Source: SR-FBR-E99 sp963732365 | GTDB lineage: Bacteria; Bacteroidota; Bacteroidia; Bacteroidales; VadinHA17 | DNA length: 64,000 nt | NCBI GenBank assembly: GCA_963732365.1 | Contig: CAVSZC010000005.1 | Coordinates: 1,178,001 to 1,242,000 of the forward strand | Direction of reading: 5' to 3' | Part shown: piece after piece, positions 42,364 to 50,934 of the stretch | Layout of the letters: every line of letters begins with the position of its first letter | Position numbering within the stretch: the stretch's first letter is position 1 | Program-made: the position numbers and the translations under genes | Notes under the pieces: generated by a model | The model's input: only the letters and a program-made list of their open reading frames with translations | Databases searched by the model: none | What the model was told of the DNA's origin: nothing

Positions 42364-43572
42364 ATGATTATGAAAAAGTTATCAGTTTTATTAATGCTCC
42401 TCATGACCATTATGGCATTGCTCCCATCATGTACCAAAGAGGGAGCTAAACTTTACGATGTCTACATCATGGTAAACTATCCGGAAGGATATGATGAGGA
42501 ATTGGTCGCCGGACAGGTAGTTACTATTACAAACAACCTTTCCGGGATGACTGAAACCGCTACCACCGGTGTCTATGGCACTGTGATGGTTCCACTGGAG
42601 GAAGGTATCTACACTGCCTCGGTTTCATTTGAGACTGAAGATTATTATTTTAACGGGATTGAACAGAACCTGGAAGTCAAGACTTCAGAAAACTACTGGA
42701 TCCTCTACCTTGAGGCATCTACCAAAAAGGGAGGGCTGGTTTTCAAGGAGATTTATCACAGCGGCTCCAAAACACCGACTGGAAGCAGCTACTACTCAGA
42801 TCAGTTCCATGAGATTTACAACAACAGTGATGAGGTTGAGTATCTTGACGGATTGTGCATAGGTGTCCTTGAACCTATCGGTACAACTGCATCTGCATGG
42901 GTTAATCAGGACGGATCGTTGATGGACAGACTTCCCATAGCTTTCCACACCATGATGTTTCCCGGAACAGGCCAGCAGTACCCGATTCAGCCGAGGACAA
43001 GCATAGTTCTGGCCCAGGATGCCATTGATCACAAATCAGATCCGAACGGTAACCCTGCTTCACCTGTCAATCTTGGCAATGCCCAGTATGAGGCATTCAT
43101 TGAACCGCCCGGGAAAGATACAGACTCGCCGGAATCAAAAAATATGATCGTGATATACACTACCTCGGCAACCTCTTTTGACTGGCTGGCTTCTGTCAAC
43201 GGTGCTGCTGTGGTTCTTTTCAGACTTCCTACAGGCCTTGACTATGCTTCATTTGTAGCTGATCCGAATAACTTCATGACCAAACCGGGAACCACTTCAG
43301 CCACCAAGTACTTTATGGTTAATAAGGATTGGGTTATTGACGGCGTTGATGTGAACAGACCTGTTGAAGAACAGCGGTTCAAGAGATTGCCGACATCAGT
43401 CGATGCGGGAATGACATGGTGCTCAGGCTCTTACAGCAGCAAAAGCGTGAGACGCAAGGTCGAGAAAGTACTCGGTGGAAAGGTGATATACAAAGACACG
43501 AACAACTCATTTAATGACTTCATCGGTGACTGGAATCCTACTCCGTTCATTCACCCGACTGTTGCCGACTAG
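42364..43572 (+). CDS. DUF4876 family lipoprotein
   Basis: This 402-aa lipoprotein has a signal ending in LLPSC (Cys23 counted from 42364). An Ig-like DUF4876 N-terminal part (YDVYIMVNYPEGYDEELVAG) and a C-terminal domain beginning GLVFKEIYHSGSKTPTGSSY follow. The latter resembles the lamin-tail/beta-sandwich 'FYNNSD' type (QFHEIYNNSDEVEYLDGLCI). DUF4876 proteins occur beside TonB receptors in Bacteroidota and are probably surface exposed. The start could also be the ATG at 42370. It lies 9 bases after the receptor gene. Confidence 0.82.
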   Translation: MIMKKLSVLLMLLMTIMALLPSCTKEGAKLYDVYIMVNYPEGYDEELVAGQVVTITNNLSGMTETATTGVYGTVMVPLEEGIYTASVSFETEDYYFNGIEQNLEVKTSENYWILYLEASTKKGGLVFKEIYHSGSKTPTGSSYYSDQFHEIYNNSDEVEYLDGLCIGVLEPIGTTASAWVNQDGSLMDRLPIAFHTMMFPGTGQQYPIQPRTSIVLAQDAIDHKSDPNGNPASPVNLGNAQYEAFIEPPGKDTDSPESKNMIVIYTTSATSFDWLASVNGAAVVLFRLPTGLDYASFVADPNNFMTKPGTTSATKYFMVNKDWVIDGVDVNRPVEEQRFKRLPTSVDAGMTWCSGSYSSKSVRRKVEKVLGGKVIYKDTNNSFNDFIGDWNPTPFIHPTVAD

Positions 43573-43594
43573 TATCGTGCAGTGTTATTCTGTG

Positions 43595-43618
43595 CTGGGT
43601 GAGGATAAGATCACCCGG
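43595..43618 (+). other. Intercistronic hairpin
   Basis: An 8-bp stem (CTGGGTGA with TCACCCGG, one T-G pair, 8-base loop) sits in the 77-base gap between the DUF4876 and DUF6850 genes. There is no T-run. It may mark an mRNA processing or partial-termination point. Confidence 0.4.
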
Positions 43619-43649
43619 TACAGATTTGAATTACTAAAAGATCCGAAGA

Positions 43650-45221
43650 ATGAAAAATCTTTTCAGGCCGGCCCTTTTGCTGATCATCTCTGTGATAGCT
43701 TTGACTTCCAGGTCTGTGGCTCAGGATACAATATCCACTGCTGCCGGCAGTCGTCTCTTTGATGACCTCCATGTCTTTGCACCATGGACAATGACGACCA
43801 ATCCGGCTGCCGTGTCTACAATTTACCTGGGCAGAATAAGTATTGCACAGGCAGGATACTGGTCCGCGAAGGATGAGGCCAGGCTTTTTCTTCAGCCTGA
43901 AGAGTCAAACTCATTCCATGCAGAAACAAAGGGATACATGCAACTGGGGAGAATCTCCCTCTTCGGATCTTTCGGATACGAGAACAACCGTTATAATGGC
44001 CTCATCTACAACAGTACCCTGATGTTCAATAGCCTCAATCCATATGTCATTGGCGATACCGTACCTGATACGCAGTCGAAGGAGGGCTTTGATCTCAGCG
44101 GTCAGGCAAGCCTGAAACTCAGCGACCGTCTCTCATTTGCTGTGGGAGCCAACTATTATGCAGCCGTGGGAGCAAAGCAAAAGGATCCAAGGAACAAGAA
44201 CAACATTGCTACCCTTGAGATTTCTCCGGGAGTGATCCTTGACCTCGGTAAGCTTAAGCTGGGTTTTAGCGGCTCACTGTTTACCTCAAGCAATGAGATA
44301 TCCTTCTCTGTTCAGGGAAACTGGAAACGTGACCTCTTCATTCTGCAGGGGCTTGGCTATTATAAGGATGAACCGGAGATAACCTCATATTCAGAGCTGT
44401 ATGACGGCAACGGATACTCTGCCGGCATACAGGCATCATGGGAGTCAGGAAGTCTTGTTAATGTGGCTGAAGTGGCATACAAATACTCAAAGGAGGAAGC
44501 AAGGTCAGGCTCTTCATACAGGCTGATTGACGGTGTAGCAACCACTAATACACTCCTTTTCTCAGATATGCTGCGCATTAGCCGGAGCGGTGCGTTCCAC
44601 ATCATGACGCTGGATGGATCTCTGTCGGGACTGAGCGGTGACGAGGTCTTACAGAGAATGTATACTGTCAGGAAGCCAAACTATTCATATGATTCTCTTG
44701 CAACGGTCAGCTGGATCAGTAACAAACATCTGATATCTGATGTATTTGTAAATGCCGGATACTGCTATGCTTCTCTTAATGGCCCGGGTGACATCAAAAG
44801 TGAAATCGGGGGGAATATTACTTTCCGTTATTATACATCAGGTCACTATCCTCTTCAGACCTACGGAGAAATGACAACAACAAATCTGGCCCTCTCAGCC
44901 TTCATCAACAGGGTTTACACTTCAGGCAAAACAAGGATAACGCCCGGAGCTGAAGTTAGTTACAGGACAAACATTGGTTCTTCATTGTCATTCAGGGAGC
45001 AGGAACAGAGTATCCCCGAAATGGTTTACAATGATTACGATGTTCTTAAGGCCGACCTGATCAATGCGAAAGTTGCTGTCAGAATTGAAAAGTTCTTAAC
45101 GGCCAGGGCGGTGAGATCCTTATTTTTTGTACCCCGTTTCGATTATACACTCGCAATGGGAGAAACAACAGAAACAATGACCGGTTATTTTATCGATGCC
45201 ACACTTGGCCTGACATTCTGA
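43650..45221 (+). CDS. DUF6850 family outer-membrane beta-barrel protein
   Basis: This 523-aa protein has signal peptide MKNLFRPALLLIISVIALTS ending near SVAQ, then many amphipathic beta strands and a C-terminal aromatic residue (DATLGLTF), as in outer-membrane barrels. The layout matches the DUF6850 family of Bacteroidota. It is encoded between the DUF4876 lipoprotein and the C25-like peptidase, 3 bases before the latter. It could be a second outer-membrane pore or anchor of the system. Molecular function is unknown. Confidence 0.8.
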   Translation: MKNLFRPALLLIISVIALTSRSVAQDTISTAAGSRLFDDLHVFAPWTMTTNPAAVSTIYLGRISIAQAGYWSAKDEARLFLQPEESNSFHAETKGYMQLGRISLFGSFGYENNRYNGLIYNSTLMFNSLNPYVIGDTVPDTQSKEGFDLSGQASLKLSDRLSFAVGANYYAAVGAKQKDPRNKNNIATLEISPGVILDLGKLKLGFSGSLFTSSNEISFSVQGNWKRDLFILQGLGYYKDEPEITSYSELYDGNGYSAGIQASWESGSLVNVAEVAYKYSKEEARSGSSYRLIDGVATTNTLLFSDMLRISRSGAFHIMTLDGSLSGLSGDEVLQRMYTVRKPNYSYDSLATVSWISNKHLISDVFVNAGYCYASLNGPGDIKSEIGGNITFRYYTSGHYPLQTYGEMTTTNLALSAFINRVYTSGKTRITPGAEVSYRTNIGSSLSFREQEQSIPEMVYNDYDVLKADLINAKVAVRIEKFLTARAVRSLFFVPRFDYTLAMGETTETMTGYFIDATLGLTF

Positions 45222-45224
45222 AAC

Positions 45225-47378
45225 ATGACGAAAACAAAATTATTACTTGGACTGCTGGTAGTATTTTTCTTCTCTGAGACCTATTCACAGTCAGATAAAA
45301 CAGAGTTTGCAATAATAACTGACAGCCACTCACTGAGGGTGGCGGGTGATGAAATCAACCTCTATGCAGCTGCTCTCCGGGCTGAAGGTCTTGAGACTGC
45401 GATTGTAGAGGACACATGGCAGCATGCTGATTCAATCAGGGCATTTCTTGAAATTTTAAAAAGGAATAACAGTGCGTTTGAAGGTGCGGTATTCATAGGT
45501 GACATCCCTGTCCCGATGCTGCGCGATGCACAGCATCTGACGTCAGCCTTTAAAATGGACCAGGAGCGATACCCCTGGCACAGGTCATCAGTACCGTCCG
45601 ACAGGTATTATGAGGACTTTGACCTTATGTTCAGCTTCCTGAGGGCTGACACCAACGGCCTGTATTTCTATTACAGACTGAAGCCTGAGTCACCGCAGAG
45701 GCTGACACCCGATATATACACCGGACGCATTCGTATACCAGGCGACAGGGATGGCTCAAAACTGAAGGCTTATCTCCTTAAAGTGGTGGAAGCTCACAGG
45801 AATCCTGATATCGTCGACGAGGTGCTCTTTTTCGCGGGTCATGGATATAACTCGGAATCAATGACTGCCAGGATGGATGAAAAGACTGCACTGCTGCAGC
45901 AGTTCCCGCAGCTGAACAGGCAGGATAACGGGCTGGAGTATATCGACTACACGTTTGACGAGCATATCAAGAACCGGCTTCTCTCAGCCATGACCGGTGA
46001 GATGGTAGATATTGCCCTGCTTCATCATCATGGTGCTCCTGAGGCCCAGCTGGCCGGATCAGAACAGGCTGCAAACGGCGTGCAGCAGAATATTGAAAGC
46101 ATCAAATACTATCTCCGCTCAAAGGTGCGTGGTGTTAAGGATACAACGGAGGCAAAAGCCAGGTATATGGAATGGCTCGGCGTTCCTGACTCATGGTTCC
46201 GTGGCGCCAATGAAAAGACACAGACAGAAAAGGATTCGGCATGGTTTGCCGATATGGATATCATAACTGCGGATGTCATGAAATATGACATCAAGACCAG
46301 ATTCATCATGTTCGATGCCTGTTTCAACGGCTCATTTCATACAGATGAATTCATTTCCGGAGCATATGTTTTCGGATCCGGCCGTACCATTGCGGCACAG
46401 GCCAATACCGTCAACTCGCTTCAGGACAAATACCCTGACGAGATGGCTGGCCTTCTCACTTACGGCCTCAGGGTGGGGGAGTGGAACAGGATGGTATGCC
46501 TGCTTGAAACACATATCATCGGTGACCCAACTTTCAGGTTTGCTTCATCGGATCCGAAACTCAATGCTGAACAGATGCTATCTGCAGCAGCCAAAAGCTC
46601 TAAACTGCTGAAGCTCGCTGAATATCCTCACCCGGATGTGCAGAGCTGGGCGCTGTGGACACTTAATTCAAACGGCTATCCTTCCATAAGCAATCTTTTG
46701 GCTGACAAGTATTTCAGATCACCTTATGCAGTTACAAGAATGACTGCAATTAAGCTTTTGTCACAACATCGTGATGATAACTTCATTAAGGCTACGGGGG
46801 CAGCGCTTGATGACTCGTACGAGCTGATCAGGCGTCATGCGGCAGTATACTGCCAGGAGTCAGGTGACCCAAGGCTCGCTCCGGTACTTATCAGGGCAGT
46901 GACAGACCCTAACATATCAAAAAGAGTAGGCTACCAGGCATCAGATGCCCTGTCATATTTTGAAAAGGAGCTTCTTATCAGCGAGCTTAAGAACCGTTTT
47001 GCCGGTATCGATACGGCAAACTATTTCGGGGAGATATACCGGCGGGTACTGGCTGACATTGACCGGAAGACCAAATCCTGTTCAGATGCCATTGAAACCA
47101 TTACCGGTGAAAAGGAGACAGAGAAAAACAAGATATTCGAGATCAGGTCAATGCGTAATCTCACATATCATCCTGCGATAGAGCCTTTGTGTCAGTATCT
47201 CCTCACCGCGCCCGGTGAAAAGATAGAGGTTGCTCTTATTGAGGCGTTCGGGTGGTTCAGCCATAGCTACAACAGGCAGGTGATAATTGATACATGCAAT
47301 AAGATCATAGCCGACACCGCTGGTTTTTCCGATCCGGTGAGGCAGGAGGCGGTGCGGACAATCAACAGGCTGGATTAA
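45225..47378 (+). CDS. C25 (gingipain)-like cysteine peptidase with HEAT-like repeats
   Basis: This 717-aa exported protein has a signal peptide (about 1-21, ending TYSQS). The caspase-like fold of family C25 is recognisable: FIGDIPVPM, DIYTGRIRIPGD, the dyad His269 (ALLHHHGAP) and Cys366 (MFDACFNGSF), then HIIGDPTFRF. From about 450 to the end short helical repeats (SWALWTLNSN, VTRMTAIKLLSQ, LIRRHAAVYCQESGDPRLAP) look like HEAT/PBS-lyase repeats. No T9SS C-terminal domain is present, unlike gingipains. It may process the neighbouring surface proteins, and this is inferred. It is the last gene of the locus. Confidence 0.85.
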   Translation: MTKTKLLLGLLVVFFFSETYSQSDKTEFAIITDSHSLRVAGDEINLYAAALRAEGLETAIVEDTWQHADSIRAFLEILKRNNSAFEGAVFIGDIPVPMLRDAQHLTSAFKMDQERYPWHRSSVPSDRYYEDFDLMFSFLRADTNGLYFYYRLKPESPQRLTPDIYTGRIRIPGDRDGSKLKAYLLKVVEAHRNPDIVDEVLFFAGHGYNSESMTARMDEKTALLQQFPQLNRQDNGLEYIDYTFDEHIKNRLLSAMTGEMVDIALLHHHGAPEAQLAGSEQAANGVQQNIESIKYYLRSKVRGVKDTTEAKARYMEWLGVPDSWFRGANEKTQTEKDSAWFADMDIITADVMKYDIKTRFIMFDACFNGSFHTDEFISGAYVFGSGRTIAAQANTVNSLQDKYPDEMAGLLTYGLRVGEWNRMVCLLETHIIGDPTFRFASSDPKLNAEQMLSAAAKSSKLLKLAEYPHPDVQSWALWTLNSNGYPSISNLLADKYFRSPYAVTRMTAIKLLSQHRDDNFIKATGAALDDSYELIRRHAAVYCQESGDPRLAPVLIRAVTDPNISKRVGYQASDALSYFEKELLISELKNRFAGIDTANYFGEIYRRVLADIDRKTKSCSDAIETITGEKETEKNKIFEIRSMRNLTYHPAIEPLCQYLLTAPGEKIEVALIEAFGWFSHSYNRQVIIDTCNKIIADTAGFSDPVRQEAVRTINRLD

Positions 47379-47408
47379 AATTGACAGGGAAATAATTTCC
47401 ATAAACAT

Positions 47409-47436
47409 GTAGAGACGTTGCATGCAACGTCTCTAC
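47409..47436. repeat. Perfect 28-bp palindrome
   Basis: GTAGAGACGTTGCA and its exact reverse complement abut without a loop (axis between 47422 and 47423). It lies 30 bases after the peptidase stop and 34 bases after the convergent EF-G-like gene end. It may act as a two-way terminator or be a copy of a dispersed palindromic element. There is no T-run on either side. Confidence 0.9.
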
Positions 47437-47470
47437 TGTTGGACAATTAGAATGTTTTGTATACCTGTTC

Positions 47471-49627
47471 CTATTCTTCTTCTTCTTCAGCAGCATATGC
47501 TTTGATAACAGCATCCTGTACTTCACCCGGCACCTGTGCATATTCTGAGAATTTCATCGTATACATGGCACGGCCTCCCGTGAGTGAGCTCAGTGCAGTT
47601 GAATATTTGTTCATCTCAGCCAGAGGTACTCTTGCCTTGATGATCTCAAATCCCTTCTCGCTTGCCATTCCGAGCACCATGCCGCGGCGACCCTGAAGGT
47701 CACTGATGACATCGCCCATACGATCGGCAGGAACCATGATCTCCACATCATATACCGGCTCAAGGATCTTGGGCGTTGCATTCTTGAAAGCTGTGCTGAA
47801 AGCGTTACGTCCTGCAAGACGGAATGATATTTCGTTTGAGTCAACCGGGTGCATCTTGCCGTCATAAACGTAAACCCGTATATCACGGGCATATGAACCG
47901 GTAAGCGGACCTACCTCCATCTTTTCCATTATACCTTTGAGGATCGCAGGCATAAAGCGGGCATCAATCGAGCCGCCAACGATACAGTTCATGTAAACCA
48001 GCTTGCCGCCCCACGGGAGATCTATCTCCTCCTTGTCACGGTTTGCCATTTTTATCTCCTTGCCGGCTATCTTCATCATTGACTTCGCCTCAGAGCCTTC
48101 TTCATAAGGCTCTATGACCATATGTACCTCACCGAACTGGCCGGCGCCGCCTGACTGTTTCTTGTGCCTGTAATCAGCCTGCGCTGATTTGGTTATTGTC
48201 TCACGGTACGGGATCTTGGGAGCAATAAACTGGGTCTCGATCTTGAAAATATTGTCAAGATGCCACCTGAGTATGTTGAGGTGATACTCACCCTGTCCAT
48301 GGATGAGGATCTGCTTAAGCTCCTTTGAATATTCTATTATAATTGTAGGATCTTCCTGGTGCATGCGGTTGAGAGACTCACCAAGCTTCTCCTCATCACT
48401 CTCGCTTACCGGCTTGATGGCGGTGCGGTACTTGGGCTCCGGGAACCTCATCGTCTCGTAGGTCCAGTCATTGCCCGGTGCATTAAGTGTATGGTTTGTC
48501 TTTGTGTTCTTCAGCTTCACGAAGCCACCGACGTCACCTGCATGAATCTCGGGTATCCTGGTTCGGTTCTTGCCGGCACAGATGAATATCTGTGAGAGCC
48601 TCTCCTTGGTACCGTTGCTTGTGTTTATTACGTCAAGGTTCTCATTGATCTTGCCTGACATCACCCTGAAATAGTTGATCTCACCAATGTGTTCCTCTAT
48701 TGTTGTTTTGAAAACAAACACTGAAGCTGGACCGGCAGAGGTGCATTTTACTTCGGCACCCTTTGAGTTCTTTTTTGCCGGCATGTCAGCCGGTGAAGGG
48801 GCAGATGCAGAGATAAACTCCAGAAGCCTGTCGACCCCGACATTGCCTTTTGATGAAATGCAGAAGACGGGGAAGATGCCTCTCTTGAGGAGGCCGGCAC
48901 GGATACCCCTGCTTATCTCCTCTTCGGTCAGCGTATCATTGGCGAAAAAAAGCTCCATCAGTGACTCATCGCTCTCGGCAACCTTTTCAATGAGAGCAGC
49001 ATGCAGCTCCTCTGCTTTTGCTTTGTGCTCAGCCGGTATGTCAAGTACCTCGGCTTTTCCGCCCTCCTTGGCGTAACGCAGCATCTTCATGCTGATGATG
49101 TCTATCACGGTGTTGAATCCGGCACCTTCATTAACCGGGAACTGTGCCAGGGTGATATTGCTGCCGAAACGCTCATGAAGCATCTCAAGCGACTTTTCAA
49201 AGTTGGCTTTCTCATGGTCCAGTCCGTTAACTGCCAGTATGAGAGGCTTATGGAACTTTTCGGCATGCCTGAAATGTATCTCCGTCCCTACTTCGACGCC
49301 GTTCTGAACGTTGATGACAAGCAGTACGCTGTCAGCAGCATACATTGATGCAATAACACCGCCTGAAAAGTCATCGAGGCCCGGAGTATCAACGATATTG
49401 ATCTTTTTGTCCCTGAACTCGGTATAGAGTACTGTGGAAAAGATCGAGTTCCTGTTTTCCTGCTCAATAGGTTTGTAATCAGATACAGTATTCTTTGCTT
49501 CTACCGTTCCTCTTCTCTCAATGACACCACCGTTGAAAAGCATTGCTTCCGCAAGGGTTGTCTTGCCTGAACCTGAGTTCCCCAGCAGGGCAATGTTCCT
49601 GAGATGGTCTGTTGTGTATGTCTTCAT
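47471..49627 (-). CDS. Diverged elongation factor G-like protein (EF-G2 type)
   Basis: This 718-aa protein has the five EF-G domains and is a paralogue of fusA at 50935. Walker A is GNSGSGKT (16-23). Other GTPase motifs deviate: RGIT is RNSI (59-62), DTPGH is DTPGL with Leu84 in place of the catalytic His, and NKxD is NGLD (134-137). It resembles the EF-G-like clade of unknown role and not the translocase. The ATG at 49627 (MKTYTTDHLRNIALLG) is chosen; the frame runs to 49753 without family similarity. It is divergent from the ribosomal operon. Confidence 0.88.
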   Translation of the reverse strand: MKTYTTDHLRNIALLGNSGSGKTTLAEAMLFNGGVIERRGTVEAKNTVSDYKPIEQENRNSIFSTVLYTEFRDKKINIVDTPGLDDFSGGVIASMYAADSVLLVINVQNGVEVGTEIHFRHAEKFHKPLILAVNGLDHEKANFEKSLEMLHERFGSNITLAQFPVNEGAGFNTVIDIISMKMLRYAKEGGKAEVLDIPAEHKAKAEELHAALIEKVAESDESLMELFFANDTLTEEEISRGIRAGLLKRGIFPVFCISSKGNVGVDRLLEFISASAPSPADMPAKKNSKGAEVKCTSAGPASVFVFKTTIEEHIGEINYFRVMSGKINENLDVINTSNGTKERLSQIFICAGKNRTRIPEIHAGDVGGFVKLKNTKTNHTLNAPGNDWTYETMRFPEPKYRTAIKPVSESDEEKLGESLNRMHQEDPTIIIEYSKELKQILIHGQGEYHLNILRWHLDNIFKIETQFIAPKIPYRETITKSAQADYRHKKQSGGAGQFGEVHMVIEPYEEGSEAKSMMKIAGKEIKMANRDKEEIDLPWGGKLVYMNCIVGGSIDARFMPAILKGIMEKMEVGPLTGSYARDIRVYVYDGKMHPVDSNEISFRLAGRNAFSTAFKNATPKILEPVYDVEIMVPADRMGDVISDLQGRRGMVLGMASEKGFEIIKARVPLAEMNKYSTALSSLTGGRAMYTMKFSEYAQVPGEVQDAVIKAYAAEEEEE

Positions 49628-49808
49628 CTGCGGCTGTTTTGTTGTATTATATAAATAGGTATATATCGTCTTGTAGGGAGCGCAAAAATAACAATTTTTC
49701 AAAGAAGTACATAAAAGTTGCGGTTGTTTGAAAAATATTTGTTTTCTTTGCACCGGTTTTTTGAGAAACAGGAGTACCGGTCACTCTTTCAAAGCGTAAG
49801 TTTATAAA

Positions 49809-49834
49809 AGAGGTCGAGAAGAGAGGTCGGGAAG
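49809..49834 (+). repeat. 13-bp tandem repeat, two copies
   Basis: AGAGGTCGAGAAG is followed directly by AGAGGTCGGGAAG, one mismatch. It lies in the leader between the EF-G-like gene and rpsL. Function is unknown. Confidence 0.85.
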
Positions 49835-49961
49835 AAAATCCTGTAAATAACTTACAAACCATTAAGTTACATCTCTATAAAACTTTGCCCCGCGGCACTG
49901 TGACGACTGACTGTCGCTGCAGCTTTGCGGAATGTGTATGTGTGATTTGGGAAAATGATAA

Positions 49962-49990
49962 TTGCATTAAGACTGAAAAATAGATATTTG
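49962..49990 (+). promoter_or_regulatory. Possible promoter of the str-S10-spc operon
   Basis: TTG (49962-49964), an 18-base spacer and GATATTTG (49983-49990) approximate the Bacteroidota promoter with one -7 mismatch. It lies 40 bases upstream of the rpsL ATG, the first gene of the long ribosomal operon. Confidence 0.45.
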
Positions 49991-50030
49991 CAGACCAATT
50001 TTTAAAAGGAAAATTAATTAAGAAAGAATT

Positions 50031-50405
50031 ATGCCAACAATTCAGCAGTTAGTTAGAAAAGGCCGCAAGAAGCTGGTTGACAAGAGCAAAGCGCCTGCTC
50101 TTGATTCATGCCCGCAGCGCAGGGGGGTATGTGTTCGCGTATATACTACCACGCCAAAAAAACCTAACTCAGCCATGAGAAAAGTTGCCAGGGTAAGGCT
50201 CACGAACCAGAAAGAGGTCAACGCTTACATACCGGGTGAAGGACACAATCTCCAGGAGCACTCTATTGTACTCATCAGAGGGGGAAGGGTGAAAGACCTT
50301 CCGGGTGTTCGTTATCACCTTGTCCGCGGAGCGCTTGACACATCAGGTGTCGATGGCCGTATGCAGAGAAGGTCAAAATATGGTGCAAAAAGACCAAAGA
50401 AGTAA
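50031..50405 (+). CDS. rpsL: 30S ribosomal protein S12
   Basis: This 124-aa decoding-centre protein opens with MPTIQQLVRKGRKKL and contains CPQRRGVCVRVYTTTPKKPNSA and GGRVKDLPGVRYHLVRG. The lysines at the two classic streptomycin-resistance positions (in TPKKPNS and GRVKDLPG) are the wild-type residues. It is the first gene of the fused str-S10-spc operon, 18 bases before rpsG. Confidence 0.98.
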   Translation: MPTIQQLVRKGRKKLVDKSKAPALDSCPQRRGVCVRVYTTTPKKPNSAMRKVARVRLTNQKEVNAYIPGEGHNLQEHSIVLIRGGRVKDLPGVRYHLVRGALDTSGVDGRMQRRSKYGAKRPKK

Positions 50406-50423
50406 CAATAAAGGATTCACAAT

Positions 50424-50900
50424 ATGAGAAAGGCAAAACCAAAGAAGAGGATCCTCCTACCGGACCCGAAATTCAACGATCCGTACGTTACCCGCTTCAT
50501 CAATAATCTGATGTACAGTGGTAAAAAGACCGTTGCCTTCAGGATTTTCTATGATTCACTGGAAATAGTGGCTGACAAGATGAAGAATGCTGAGAAGACT
50601 CCCCTGGAGATCTGGAAGCAGGCTCTTGACAATATCACCCCTCATGTGGAGGTAAAAAGCCGCAGGGTTGGTGGTGCGACATTCCAGGTACCTCTGGAGA
50701 TACGCTCTGACCGCAAAGTCAGTATAAGCATGAAGAACCTTATTCTCTTTGCCCGAAAGCGTACAGGCCACAGCATGGCTGAGAAGCTCGCCGCCGAGGT
50801 GATGGCTGCCTATAACCAGGAAGGTGGCGCTTATAAGAAAAAAGAGGATACACACCGTATGGCTGAGGCCAACAAGGCATTCGCCCATTTCAGGTTTTAA
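50424..50900 (+). CDS. rpsG: 30S ribosomal protein S7
   Basis: This 158-aa protein organises the 3' major domain of 16S rRNA. It is recognised by MRKAKPKKRILLPDPKFNDP, GGATFQVPLEIRSDRK and the C-terminal KKKEDTHRMAEANKAFAHFR. Length is normal. It lies 34 bases before fusA. Confidence 0.98.
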   Translation: MRKAKPKKRILLPDPKFNDPYVTRFINNLMYSGKKTVAFRIFYDSLEIVADKMKNAEKTPLEIWKQALDNITPHVEVKSRRVGGATFQVPLEIRSDRKVSISMKNLILFARKRTGHSMAEKLAAEVMAAYNQEGGAYKKKEDTHRMAEANKAFAHFRF

Positions 50901-50934
50901 CTGAAAGAGCCGGAAGGGTAACCGAAACAAGAGA

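Larger units (their letters stand above)
49628..50030. other. Leader region between EF-G-like gene and rpsL
   Basis: This is the only gap above 300 bases, without a supported gene or RNA. It holds an AT-rich segment with a perfect -7 box TATTTTTG on the minus strand (49689-49682), suited to the EF-G-like gene. A 13-bp tandem repeat lies at 49809-49834, and a possible rpsL promoter near 49962-49990. No attenuator or protein-binding leader could be recognised by eye. Confidence 0.6.

Noticed and set aside
49628..49753. 42-residue N-terminal extension of the EF-G-like gene
   Set aside because: It does not match the family, and a -7 type box (49689-49682, minus strand) lies inside it, so transcription probably starts downstream.
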